Assembly: GCA_937891125.1 (NCBI GenBank) | Contig: CALAEZ010000009.1 | Location: 1-64,000 of the forward strand | Direction: 5' to 3' | From: an uncultured Treponema sp. | GTDB taxonomy: Bacteria; Spirochaetota; Spirochaetia; Treponematales; Treponemataceae | DNA length: 64,000 bases | Shown here: positions 47,426-56,363 of the stretch, one piece after another | Layout: each line of letters opens with the position of its first letter | Numbering within the stretch: the first letter of the stretch is position 1 | Made by a program: the position numbers and the translations under genes | The notes under the pieces: model-generated | Databases searched by the model: none | What the model saw: the letters and a program-made list of their open reading frames with translations, nothing else | Told to the model about the DNA's origin: nothing

Positions 47426-48670
47426 ATGCAAATACCTCAGCCAGAATTTGCCATTGGCACGATTTCCCGCAATGATCCGGTCAAAGGGACATGCGATGTG
47501 GCGCTCAGCGATGAGCGCGGCATTCTCTACGACGTACCTATTTTAGGTACGGAGTCCTGCAATGGTTCTACAAGCGTTTCGCTGTCCTCCTCATTAGAAA
47601 AGAACTCTGTCGTCCTGCTCATGCGCATTTGTTACGAGTGGTATGTGGCATGCACGATACCGATTGTTATAAACGATGGCGCGGGCACGGCAACAAGCTG
47701 CACAAGTACGAATACCGGCGGAGATAATTCTGTTACGTATGGCAAGAGCAGCAGCAGCTCTTCGTACATGACAGGTCGTAACGTCGACGTTCTCAGTGGT
47801 GACAAGCGCCTTGTTGCCAATGGCGGGTCAGAGCTATTGCTTGGCAAAGAGGGGCTGATCGTGCTCAAGGCATCGGCCCTGGCCCAGCTCATTTTAGGCG
47901 CGTACAAAAACTTTGCGCGTATAGTTGCCAGGGAGTTCGAGCTGTTTACGGACTTTGGCACCGTACGGTTTACTGGAGGCGGCAAAGACGGCGTGACGGG
48001 CATGGCCATCATGGGCGGAGGAAACTTTGCAGACGAGGCCAGCACCATAGAGCCGGCGTACCCCGTGCACATGTACATCGGCGACGTGCCTTGGGATGCC
48101 AACGGGCGCTTTGCCATGCAGGTGGATTCTCCGGACGGCGCTCAGCACATACGCAGGGAAATCGACGTCAACGGCAATCAGGAAACCTACGCGTCAAAGG
48201 CCATAGCGGAGCGCTCGCTGTTCCGCAAGACTGTTGTGGACGACAGCGAAGAACATCACGTTGTCGGCGGGCAGTACGTTGCCGTTGGCATGGGAGGACT
48301 GCCTGATGCTGACGAGCAGGACTTGCGCGACGATGTGCAGTCCCTTGCCGCAGGCAACAGGGCGACGGACATCAAGGGCAATGATGCGCTCACTGTGCAC
48401 ACAGGCAACCTGACGCAGGCCATTTCCGCCGGCGATCACAGCATGCAGGTTGGTAAGAACCAGACAATAACCGTTGGTGGAAAGCAAAACATAAGCGTCG
48501 CTGGCAAAATAACGGAAAGCACCGAAGATAACAAAGACCTTAAAGTAAAGAAAACGCTGGCATTGAAGCTCGGCGGGCTAACCATAGGCAGCTATGACGG
48601 TTCTACTGGTACGTTCACGATAAACACGTCCAACACGCTGAACATTGTGAAAGGGCAGGCAGCAGAATGA
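47426..48670 (+). CDS. Baseplate central spike (gp5/VgrG/gpV-like), 414 aa
   Basis: First part has an OB-fold-like beginning (FAIGTISRNDPVKGTCDVAL, VVLLMRICYEWYVACTIPIV). The C-terminus from about residue 310 has short-period repeats (GNRATDIKGNDALTVHTGN, GDHSMQVGKNQTITVGGKQN) that form the triple-stranded beta-helix of contractile-tail spikes. It has no lysozyme domain; that function is in the 56364 product. It works with the PAAR-like tip at 49460. Confidence 0.8.
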   Translation: MQIPQPEFAIGTISRNDPVKGTCDVALSDERGILYDVPILGTESCNGSTSVSLSSSLEKNSVVLLMRICYEWYVACTIPIVINDGAGTATSCTSTNTGGDNSVTYGKSSSSSSYMTGRNVDVLSGDKRLVANGGSELLLGKEGLIVLKASALAQLILGAYKNFARIVAREFELFTDFGTVRFTGGGKDGVTGMAIMGGGNFADEASTIEPAYPVHMYIGDVPWDANGRFAMQVDSPDGAQHIRREIDVNGNQETYASKAIAERSLFRKTVVDDSEEHHVVGGQYVAVGMGGLPDADEQDLRDDVQSLAAGNRATDIKGNDALTVHTGNLTQAISAGDHSMQVGKNQTITVGGKQNISVAGKITESTEDNKDLKVKKTLALKLGGLTIGSYDGSTGTFTINTSNTLNIVKGQAAE

Positions 48671-49470
48671 CCAACGTACTTTCCGGGCTGTCTTGCGAAA
48701 CGCTGTACAAAATGTATCAGGCGTATCTCAACCAGCTTAAAGGCCTTGTTCAGAACACGAGGAGTCTTCTGCGCAATATGACGGACATTGTGTCGTTTCC
48801 GTTCAAGCGCATACAGGCTCTTGTGGACGAGTATATTTCGGCGCTGAACAACCTGAAGCTGCTTGATTTTTCCAACGTCAAGGACTTGCTGGCATCTGTA
48901 AAGAGGCTCCTTGACTGCCCTGTGCTGGCGGATGCTTTTGGCAAGCAGATTTCGGATATTATTGACAACGCAGGCAAGGGGCTTGCCGCGCTGAAGAAAA
49001 TGGTGTCTGACATGCTCAGCAGCGTGGCGGACAAGGTAAAAAACGCCCTTGCTCCGTTGCAAAAGATGCTGCAAACGCCGCTGGACAAGCTCACGTCCGC
49101 GTTTGACACGATGGCGAGCACAAAGCTCGGGCCCATATTTAAAAAGCTTGGACAGCTTGAGGAATGCCTCGGCAACATGTGCGCTGCGTACAAGGCTGTC
49201 AAGGAGTTCAGCCCAGGATCCATCATAAAGCCGCTCGAAAAGTTTGGCGTGTCGTATGAGAACGGCAAGATTTCCGTGAGCAAGGACGGATTGATGAATG
49301 GCCTTTCCAAAAAAGTTACGGACATCAAAGAAAAAAGCGCAAAAAGCTACTCAGAGCTGCAAAAAGGCATGAACGACAGGATAAACGAGGCGCTTGCCAA
49401 GGCGGACGCCATCAAGAAAGGCGTCGTAAAGTGGCCGGCGCTAAAGGAAGTTGCGGCAAGTGGCGGATGA
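48667..49470 (+). CDS. Helical baseplate-region protein, 267 aa
   Basis: Almost entirely helical with long amphipathic stretches (LLRNMTDIVSFPFKRIQALV, AALKKMVSDMLSSVADKVKN). It overlaps the spike gene by 4 nt and the tip gene by 11 nt. Coupling to both suggests a chaperone or scaffold of spike assembly or an inner baseplate part; not recognised. Confidence 0.65.
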   Translation: MTNVLSGLSCETLYKMYQAYLNQLKGLVQNTRSLLRNMTDIVSFPFKRIQALVDEYISALNNLKLLDFSNVKDLLASVKRLLDCPVLADAFGKQISDIIDNAGKGLAALKKMVSDMLSSVADKVKNALAPLQKMLQTPLDKLTSAFDTMASTKLGPIFKKLGQLEECLGNMCAAYKAVKEFSPGSIIKPLEKFGVSYENGKISVSKDGLMNGLSKKVTDIKEKSAKSYSELQKGMNDRINEALAKADAIKKGVVKWPALKEVAASGG

Positions 49471-49798
49471 TGATCAGCAATCGGAAGCTAAGCAGGTTGC
49501 AACCATAGGCTGCACGTTTTCCGGCTACTGCAGCAAGCATCATCACGGCAGCTTTACGGGCACGTTTGATGACAATGGCTCTGTTGTGATGCAGCTCAAT
49601 GACAAGGATGTTTGTGTTACAGGCACGACTGGCACGGCAAGCTGCGGCTGTACGGTGCGGGCAATAGGCAAGTCAGTTGCGCTGCAGCTGAACGGACTTG
49701 CCGTCGCCAGGGTTACCGACCCAATAGAAAACGCGGACGGCAGCGGCAGCATAAAAGGCGTGATTACCAGCGGCGTTGATTTTTTAGCAATAAACTAA
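49460..49798 (+). CDS. PAAR-like spike-tip protein, 112 aa
   Basis: GTG at 49460 chosen for AAGGAAG upstream; a TTG at 49451 is also in frame. Contains IGCTFSGYCSKHHHGSFTG, VCVTGTTGTASCGCTVRAIG and VARVTDPIENADG with Cys and His residues suited to metal binding, the plan of PAAR and spike-cap domains that sharpen the beta-helical spike. Family by resemblance, context strongly supportive. Confidence 0.75.
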   Translation: MADDDQQSEAKQVATIGCTFSGYCSKHHHGSFTGTFDDNGSVVMQLNDKDVCVTGTTGTASCGCTVRAIGKSVALQLNGLAVARVTDPIENADGSGSIKGVITSGVDFLAIN

Positions 49799-49807
49799 GG
49801 AGAGCTT

Positions 49808-50419
49808 ATGAACATTCGCACGGCAAAGAAGGGCACGCAGGTAAAAAGCATTCCTACAGAGCCCATAGTGGAAGAGGCAAAGCAGGAAGCTGTTGAAAAG
49901 CCCGCGCCAAACAAGGTATCGCCGCTTACGACAGAAGACTTTGGCGGCAACGCGCTCATCGAAGAGTACATGCGCTTTATCAATGACCACGGCATAACCA
50001 AGGATGATGTTTTTCAGCTGCTCGACAGTATCATGACATCTGGTTACCTGGAGTGGGATACGTCTATCAACAAAGGAAAGACGGCTCTGCGCTTCCGTAT
50101 GCGTCCTGTGTGGGCTGAGGATGTCATCTCAAAGAATATCGATGCTCTCAGCGCGGACAAGAACCTTTCCATGGCACGATTTTCCAACGCGCTCAGGGCA
50201 TTAAACCTTGCTGCGTCCCTTGTTTTGTTTGGCGAGCGTGAGTTCGACGTAAAGGACGAAGATAGCTTTAACGCTGCGCTGGAGTTCATACGCAGCCTTC
50301 CGTACCCCGTATTCGCTGCTGTGACTACGCAGCTTGCCGTGTTTGACAGGGCCATTGTCGTGGCGATGTCAGATTGGGCAATGAAAAATTTTACGGAACC
50401 CCCGAAGGAAAATTCTTAG
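49808..50419 (+). CDS. Tail assembly chaperone, upstream frame (gpG-like), 203 aa
   Basis: Stands directly before the tape measure and overlaps a second frame shifted by -1, as in lambda G/GT. A slippery heptamer A-AAT-TTT lies at 50386-50392 in frame with this gene, 27 nt before its stop. Shifting there would fuse it to the 50374 frame to give about 336 aa. The N-terminus is charged and the body helical (EEYMRFINDHGITKDDVFQL). Gene before it is the PAAR tip. GGAG is upstream. Confidence 0.82.
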   Translation: MNIRTAKKGTQVKSIPTEPIVEEAKQEAVEKPAPNKVSPLTTEDFGGNALIEEYMRFINDHGITKDDVFQLLDSIMTSGYLEWDTSINKGKTALRFRMRPVWAEDVISKNIDALSADKNLSMARFSNALRALNLAASLVLFGEREFDVKDEDSFNAALEFIRSLPYPVFAAVTTQLAVFDRAIVVAMSDWAMKNFTEPPKENS

Positions 50420-50817
50420 CGTGGCAGCTGGAACGTTCGGGGGCAATGTACGGGCAAGGCACGGCAGAGGCGCGTTTTTTGCAGCTGCATTTCGTTGAAA
50501 GCGAGGCAAAGCGTGTTGCTTGGGAACGGTGGCAGGGTGCAAGAATGCTCGATTTATTTGCTGCGGCAGCAGCAGGAAAATCCAATGATAGCAGCAGGCA
50601 GACATTTTTGCGTAAGACTATGCAGCAGCTGGACGACATCTTAAGCATGGCAAGCCCCTTTGCAAAAGACGCTATGTCTCACGCGCAAAAAACAATGTCT
50701 GATGAAAAAAAGGCTGCACTCCTTAGCCAGCTTAACGCTTTGCAGGATAAAAGCGATGAAGCCATAATTGGCACTATGCTTGCTATGACTGCAAACGTGA
50801 AGGACAAGGCAAGTTAG
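50374..50817 (+). CDS. Tail assembly chaperone, downstream -1 frame (T part)
   Basis: Open frame with only a TTG start at 50374 inside the upstream gene and no binding site, so it is most likely translated only as the C-terminal part of a frameshift fusion through the AAATTTT site at 50386. Helical and charged (LQLHFVESEAKRVAWERWQG, MQQLDDILSMASPFAKDAMS). It ends 2 nt before the tape-measure ATG. Such fusions bind the tape measure during tail assembly. Confidence 0.8.
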   Translation: MGNEKFYGTPEGKFLAWQLERSGAMYGQGTAEARFLQLHFVESEAKRVAWERWQGARMLDLFAAAAAGKSNDSSRQTFLRKTMQQLDDILSMASPFAKDAMSHAQKTMSDEKKAALLSQLNALQDKSDEAIIGTMLAMTANVKDKAS

Positions 50818-50819
50818 GC

Positions 50820-53800
50820 ATGATAACACAATCGGCATCCTATGACAATTCTACGCCAGTAATGCAAATGGCCTATGATCCGTTGCGCGTAGCAGCCTAC
50901 GCAGGACAGTTTGGCAACATGCCTGCAGCGCAGTATCTTACTCCTGCGGAATACGGCGCATATCGTGATACGCCAACTGCCAATGTAAACATTACGCCCA
51001 ATATGCAGCCTGGGTTTTTAACTAACTTAGCCACGGCATATGGCTGGCCGTTTACTTATAATCCTGCAGTAAACCCAATGGTGTACAGGGCTCACGCCGC
51101 ACGCCAGGCATCTGATCAAATGGCTGCCTTTGGCTTTTCAATGCTCGATTTTGGGGCGGAAACGCTGCTTGGGATGGGCGCTGGCGCCTTGGTTGGCGGT
51201 GGGGTCGCAGGCCTTGCTGCCGGCGTTGCCGCGCCCATGCTTCTGCCGGCAAGTTTGTCAGCCACGGCTGTTTCTGACCGGATTAGGGAAGCACGGGCAG
51301 TACAGCAGCGCTCTATGGCAAAAATAACTAGCGGGAGCGAGCTTGATCTTGCTACAGGCATGGGATTTTCCAGCGCAGCGGCATCGAACATCGATAGGTT
51401 TATACGTAAGCAGGGCGCTGGTGATTGGCTGTTTAAAGAAGGTGATTTCAGAAATATCTTGCATACAGGCATGGAGATCGGCATGTTTGATTTTGCAGGG
51501 AACACTTCTGAGCAATATAAGCGGCAGTTGAAAAAGCTGCGCGACGTTCTTGGCACGGCAATGAGCGTGCTAGGGTCAACCGATTTTAAAGAGCTATTAA
51601 AAGACCTGAGGCGATTGCAAACCTTAGGCTTGTCAACGGAGCAAATGGGTCGCGCGTTGCGCCGGGAAGAGGGTTATGCGCGCATGGCGGGTCTTAGCCA
51701 GCAAGAACTTGTTGCCCGGTACGGGCAGCCCGGTGCGGTAATGGCGTCTCAGCGCGGTTTTGCTGGGTACATAGGCTCGCAAGCCATGGAGTCGCACGCC
51801 GCGGCGTTGAGCCTTGCAAGGCAAAACGGCGTTATTTCACCGTCGCGCCTTGCAGCTCTTGGTGGTGAGCAGGGGTATGCAACGGCAGCAACAGAAGCAA
51901 CTCTCAATGCCGAGCAAAACTTTGAAATGCTCATAGCTGCTTCGGTGTCAAAAAACCGAGGACGTGAATTTGATTATAAAAAAATGGTCAATCTCCTGCA
52001 AAAAGCTGATACTGATAAAAATTTTAACCTTGCGCGTGAAGCGCTTTCTTCGGCAGGCGGCAGCCTTGATGCCATAACCATGCAAAACCTGGAGATAAAC
52101 TCCAAGGAATTTGTAAAGCACTTTTATGATAAGCTGGGGGAAGATAATAAGCGTAAATTCCAGCGGCAGGCATTTACTGGCATTGGCGCAGACATATTGC
52201 AAAGTTTCCCCAACGCTACTGACGAAGATAAATTCATAGCTGGGTATCGACGCATTACAAATGCAAGCGCAGCACAGGCTGCCATGACGTATAATGTGTA
52301 TTATAACAACAGGGACTTTGATAATCAAAACAAATACAGCAGCCGTATAGAGTTGTTGCGGCGCAGAGAAGAAGAACGTGAACGTGACCGCTTTTATAAC
52401 CGCGCGTCTGTAGTTGTTCGCAAGTTTATTAATAATCTCTCTGACTACGCAATAGGTGGATTTACGCACGATTTATTAAAAAAGACAGATGCGCGGGCAA
52501 AAACAGCCGCTGGAGGAGGTGTAAGCCCTTCTGTAACGGAACAAGAGATGGAAACTTACCGGAAGCGCATGTATAGCATGTATGGAGGCACGGAACCTTC
52601 TGGTAAAGACAGTGCATCTATAGAACCAATGGAGTTTGATTCTGATTTTGCGGAATCTATCCAGCGGCAGTCTTATGACGCAAATAAATATGAGCCGTTG
52701 CGCTATGACAGAAACAACCGTCCGCTGCCACCTACGGCGGCTGGTAAAAAAGCTGTTAACAGCGCGTCATGGACTGCGGAATTAAACGCTACGGCCATGG
52801 AAAATGCCAATGAGGCTGCGCACTTACGCGGGCAAAAAGACATATTTTCTGCCGACATAATACGCAGTGTTAGGGGTGCATGGAACCCATCGGATGCACA
52901 GAGGGAAGAAGATACCTGGCGTAATGGGCACGAAGATTTTCGTGTAGGCAGCGCCGGTACGTTTGCTGCCCTTGAAAAAGCAAATGTTAATGGATTTGAA
53001 TTTACGCAGAACGATCTGGATAAGCTTACAAATGGTACAATAATATATTCAAGGGACATCGATAAAGCTAAGCACCGGTATAAAAACATAACAAAGTCCG
53101 GCACCGTGTATGTCGATGAAAATACCGGGAAAAAGCGCGTTTCTTATTATTCCGACAAGGAGAAGGCTGTGATTACTGCTCCCCTTGAGGAATACTTGAA
53201 TACAGAAGCCTCCGGAATAAATGGCAAATTTCTTGCGCAAAGCCTGCGCGATGCGGCAACTGAAGATGGAAGAAGGGGTAGTGCTGAGTACAGGGAAGAA
53301 AGGCGCAAAGAAATAAATGCCCAGCGTGCAGAAGTGCGCAACATGCTTACCCGGCAAAAAGACGCAGATCTCTTTGCGTACATGACTACTGGAAAAGACG
53401 CAGCAGTAGCAAAGGTAGGCGATGCAATGAATACTCTTGCAACGCTCAACGGCATTGACCAGCAGGCAGAGCGCATTGCAGCTGGGGAAGAAAAACTTGA
53501 TATCAATGGCAGCTTAGGCATTGACAGCGGCAAAAAATTAGACGCCGTTATATCAGATTCCATGCGAAGCCTCATGAAAGACGATGGTGAAGCAGGCATG
53601 GATAAGCTGGTTACATCGCTGGTTTCACTGGCTAATAAAAAAGATATTGGCGGCCTTGATAAACAGGCATTACTCATTGGGATTGGTGGCGGTTCTTGGT
53701 GGAACCCAGGCACGCTGCTTAGTAACAAAACGAGGTTTATGCTTACTGGCAGCGACAAGGATATGAGCGCCAGAGCGGCAAAAGCCGTACTGACAGGCAT

Positions 53801-55082
53801 TCGTTCTGGGCAAATACGCATAGGCGACAATGCACTTGGCGCTTTTAACAAGGCTTATGAGAAGCTTGCTTCGTATGCCAGCAATGACGTAAACATGTTT
53901 GGTGAAGGCATCCAAAAAGAAACAATGGATGATGCTGAACGCGTATTTAAGAATCTGTCTGCGTCCTTGTCAGGAGACCGGTACGGATTGGACAGGGCAA
54001 TAGATGAGACTGCTTTTGACGAAGCGCGGAACAACGCAATCAGGCAGCTTGCAAGCGGCCTGAATGACAGGATTGGCCCCGAAGCAGCAATGCATCTTAT
54101 GGCTGCCGTTGCATACAACAAGGCATATACTGCTGTACATGGAAGTTCTGGGGAATATGGCAAGTATGATACAGAAAAAGTCCGTAAAAATATGAAAGAG
54201 GGGCTTAAAAAAACGTTTGCCATTGTTGGCAGAGGCGATATTACGGAAGGTAAACTAGAATATCTTTTAGACAATCCAGGAGAAGTTTTGGGCGAGCTCA
54301 ATCTTGGCAATAAAAACGCTAAGTTGCTTGATTTAGCTTCTGGCAGTGTGAATGTCGAGTTAATGAAAGATCTTATGGATGTTGATCAGGCCGAGTATTT
54401 TAAAAAGAATGGAAGATATAGCATTGTAGGTAATTTTGGCGAGTTTTTGGCAGGCAATCTGGCTACAGATACAGAGTTTACAAAAGCGTTGTACAGTCGT
54501 GCAGGCAAAAGCGGCGCCGTCCTTTCTTCTGTTGTCGGGCATTTACTTGGTGACTACTCAGCAGGCGATCTCTTTAAAGGCACGTCGCGCAACGCCACCA
54601 CAAATGACGCCATGAAGAAAAACATGGACATAATCCACGCTAATGCCGCCGATGCCATTAAGCGGCTAAAAGAGGTCGCTGACAATAAAAATACGGACAA
54701 AGAAACCAGGGACCGGATAAATACAATTGCTGTACCTTACCTTGAAAAGGTTATGCGCAGTACGGACGTTGCCTCCTTGAGTGGGACATTGGGAACTACG
54801 CTTGCACGCCAGGATTTCAGCGGACTTGTTATGGAGCTTGCCAAGCAGGATAAGAATGTGCGCAAGGCGTCTGCAGCATGGGAAAGTGACGACGCTGAAG
54901 GAAAGGACAAGGGCAAGGAGACCGGCAAGGTAATGTTTGACGCAGCCAAAACGTTTGACGGGTCTGTAGACAGGTTTACGGCGTCTGTGATGGCCATGTA
55001 TGGAAAGTCACGGATTAGGGAAGTAGAAAAGTACATGGGCCAAATAAAAGAGAATAGGGAAAAGCAGCAGGCCGAACAATAG
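50820..55082 (+). CDS. Tape measure protein, 1420 aa
   Basis: The longest gene of the window, directly after the frameshift chaperones. Starts MITQSASYDNSTPVMQMAY; has a glycine-rich hydrophobic stretch at about residues 115-145 (GMGAGALVGGGVAGLAAGVA) that could insert in the host membrane, and then almost continuous helix to the end, with a charged C-terminus. At the usual rule of about 0.15 nm per residue the tail would be about 210 nm long, an inference. No hydrolase motif seen. Confidence 0.85.
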   Translation: MITQSASYDNSTPVMQMAYDPLRVAAYAGQFGNMPAAQYLTPAEYGAYRDTPTANVNITPNMQPGFLTNLATAYGWPFTYNPAVNPMVYRAHAARQASDQMAAFGFSMLDFGAETLLGMGAGALVGGGVAGLAAGVAAPMLLPASLSATAVSDRIREARAVQQRSMAKITSGSELDLATGMGFSSAAASNIDRFIRKQGAGDWLFKEGDFRNILHTGMEIGMFDFAGNTSEQYKRQLKKLRDVLGTAMSVLGSTDFKELLKDLRRLQTLGLSTEQMGRALRREEGYARMAGLSQQELVARYGQPGAVMASQRGFAGYIGSQAMESHAAALSLARQNGVISPSRLAALGGEQGYATAATEATLNAEQNFEMLIAASVSKNRGREFDYKKMVNLLQKADTDKNFNLAREALSSAGGSLDAITMQNLEINSKEFVKHFYDKLGEDNKRKFQRQAFTGIGADILQSFPNATDEDKFIAGYRRITNASAAQAAMTYNVYYNNRDFDNQNKYSSRIELLRRREEERERDRFYNRASVVVRKFINNLSDYAIGGFTHDLLKKTDARAKTAAGGGVSPSVTEQEMETYRKRMYSMYGGTEPSGKDSASIEPMEFDSDFAESIQRQSYDANKYEPLRYDRNNRPLPPTAAGKKAVNSASWTAELNATAMENANEAAHLRGQKDIFSADIIRSVRGAWNPSDAQREEDTWRNGHEDFRVGSAGTFAALEKANVNGFEFTQNDLDKLTNGTIIYSRDIDKAKHRYKNITKSGTVYVDENTGKKRVSYYSDKEKAVITAPLEEYLNTEASGINGKFLAQSLRDAATEDGRRGSAEYREERRKEINAQRAEVRNMLTRQKDADLFAYMTTGKDAAVAKVGDAMNTLATLNGIDQQAERIAAGEEKLDINGSLGIDSGKKLDAVISDSMRSLMKDDGEAGMDKLVTSLVSLANKKDIGGLDKQALLIGIGGGSWWNPGTLLSNKTRFMLTGSDKDMSARAAKAVLTGIRSGQIRIGDNALGAFNKAYEKLASYASNDVNMFGEGIQKETMDDAERVFKNLSASLSGDRYGLDRAIDETAFDEARNNAIRQLASGLNDRIGPEAAMHLMAAVAYNKAYTAVHGSSGEYGKYDTEKVRKNMKEGLKKTFAIVGRGDITEGKLEYLLDNPGEVLGELNLGNKNAKLLDLASGSVNVELMKDLMDVDQAEYFKKNGRYSIVGNFGEFLAGNLATDTEFTKALYSRAGKSGAVLSSVVGHLLGDYSAGDLFKGTSRNATTNDAMKKNMDIIHANAADAIKRLKEVADNKNTDKETRDRINTIAVPYLEKVMRSTDVASLSGTLGTTLARQDFSGLVMELAKQDKNVRKASAAWESDDAEGKDKGKETGKVMFDAAKTFDGSVDRFTASVMAMYGKSRIREVEKYMGQIKENREKQQAEQ

Positions 55083-55121
55083 AATGCCGCGATTATGTAC
55101 TGGTAGCCTAAGGAGATATCC

Positions 55122-55700
55122 ATGGCAAACACAGAACGAAAATCCATATTTTCAACAAGATATATAGGCAATACAGATGCCGCACAATTTGAAGCAGAAA
55201 ACAAGATCCCTGCTTACTTGAAGATATCCAATGTTGATGAGCAGTTTTGGGAGCTGTTGATTACTAAGCTTACGGAAACGCATGTTGAACAGTATTCAAT
55301 GTTGCAAACACTGTCTAATGGAACATCAATCTTTTCTTCTGGAAGCGCCCCTGTAAGGATAGAGATAGACGGGTACCTTGCTGCTGGCGAGGACATGGAC
55401 TACCGTGTACGTTTTTTAAAAAAGTACATAATGGAGTTTAGGGAGAATAGGTTACGGGCTAAAAACCGCATGCTTGAGGTGCATGTTAGGCATACGTATT
55501 TTTACCTCGAAATAAGCAGCATATCCATGGTGGAGTCCGTAGAGCTGCCAGAATATATGGTAGTAGGAATAACAGGCATTGCCCATGAATATAATACTGA
55601 CGACGGTGAAAAGATGCTTTATTCTTATTATGAGGGCGAGGAGCCTGCACAGCAAACGCAAAAAGACGTCAAGATATCATCAAAGCCTGCGGATTTATAA
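55122..55700 (+). CDS. Tail/baseplate beta-sandwich protein, 192 aa
   Basis: Beta-rich centre (SSGSAPVRIEIDGYLAAGED) with ENRLRAKNRMLEVHVRHTYF and an end PEYMVVGITGIAHEYNTDD. GGAG upstream. Position between tape measure and hub matches tube-initiator or baseplate-tube junction proteins; the next gene has a similar size and plan. Confidence 0.6.
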   Translation: MANTERKSIFSTRYIGNTDAAQFEAENKIPAYLKISNVDEQFWELLITKLTETHVEQYSMLQTLSNGTSIFSSGSAPVRIEIDGYLAAGEDMDYRVRFLKKYIMEFRENRLRAKNRMLEVHVRHTYFYLEISSISMVESVELPEYMVVGITGIAHEYNTDDGEKMLYSYYEGEEPAQQTQKDVKISSKPADL

Positions 55701-55702
55701 TC

Positions 55703-56356
55703 ATGTATAATCATTCAGAATATAAGCTCAAAGACCAAGCGTTCAAGTACTCTCCAATGTACACGCTGGATTCAACGGACGATTTTTCAGGCGCCGCGTC
55801 TTTTTTATATAAGGATGGCAAGGCAAGCCTAGACCTGTTCATAACAAGCATAGACTACGTATTGTCAGAAAATTGCCAGATATTTTCGCATTTAGGCGAT
55901 ACATACAGTTCTATATATTTTGGAAAGCGTCCCATGGAGCTTACTATAGAAGCAATATTGCCGGATTCCACAGAGAATTTTGGCAAGACAAACCTTGTAA
56001 ATGCATACAAAAACTATTTTCGGGTAAGTGCTGTGTCACGCCTTAAAGAGGCGCCGACGCTATTGTGCAAGAATTTTAGGTTTACAGGACCATTGTCCAA
56101 AATGGTTATTACAGAGGATAGCACGTCAATCGATACATGCACAGTAATTTTAACTATGCTTGTCCAAAAATTCTCTGCTATCGGAGAGAGCACATTTTTA
56201 ACCATTGACTACGAAAAGCACTTGGATTCAGTGATCGTGCCGGGACAGGAAGCGGCTGCGATACAGGCGGCGCAAAACGACGTGCGCATAACGTCCGTAA
56301 AAGAAGCGTCCGCAGGAAAGCTGGCTTTGCATAAAACACCAACAGACATAGAATAA
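55703..56356 (+). CDS. Tail/baseplate protein, 217 aa
   Basis: Contains YLDSTDD-like start (MYTLDSTDDFSGAASFLYKD), FGKRPMELTIEAILPDSTEN and SIDTCTVILTMLVQKFSAI, the style of tube-like or junction proteins. Starts 3 nt after the previous gene and ends 8 nt before the hub gene. No definite family. Confidence 0.6.
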   Translation: MYNHSEYKLKDQAFKYSPMYTLDSTDDFSGAASFLYKDGKASLDLFITSIDYVLSENCQIFSHLGDTYSSIYFGKRPMELTIEAILPDSTENFGKTNLVNAYKNYFRVSAVSRLKEAPTLLCKNFRFTGPLSKMVITEDSTSIDTCTVILTMLVQKFSAIGESTFLTIDYEKHLDSVIVPGQEAAAIQAAQNDVRITSVKEASAGKLALHKTPTDIE

Positions 56357-56363
56357 GCAGCCT

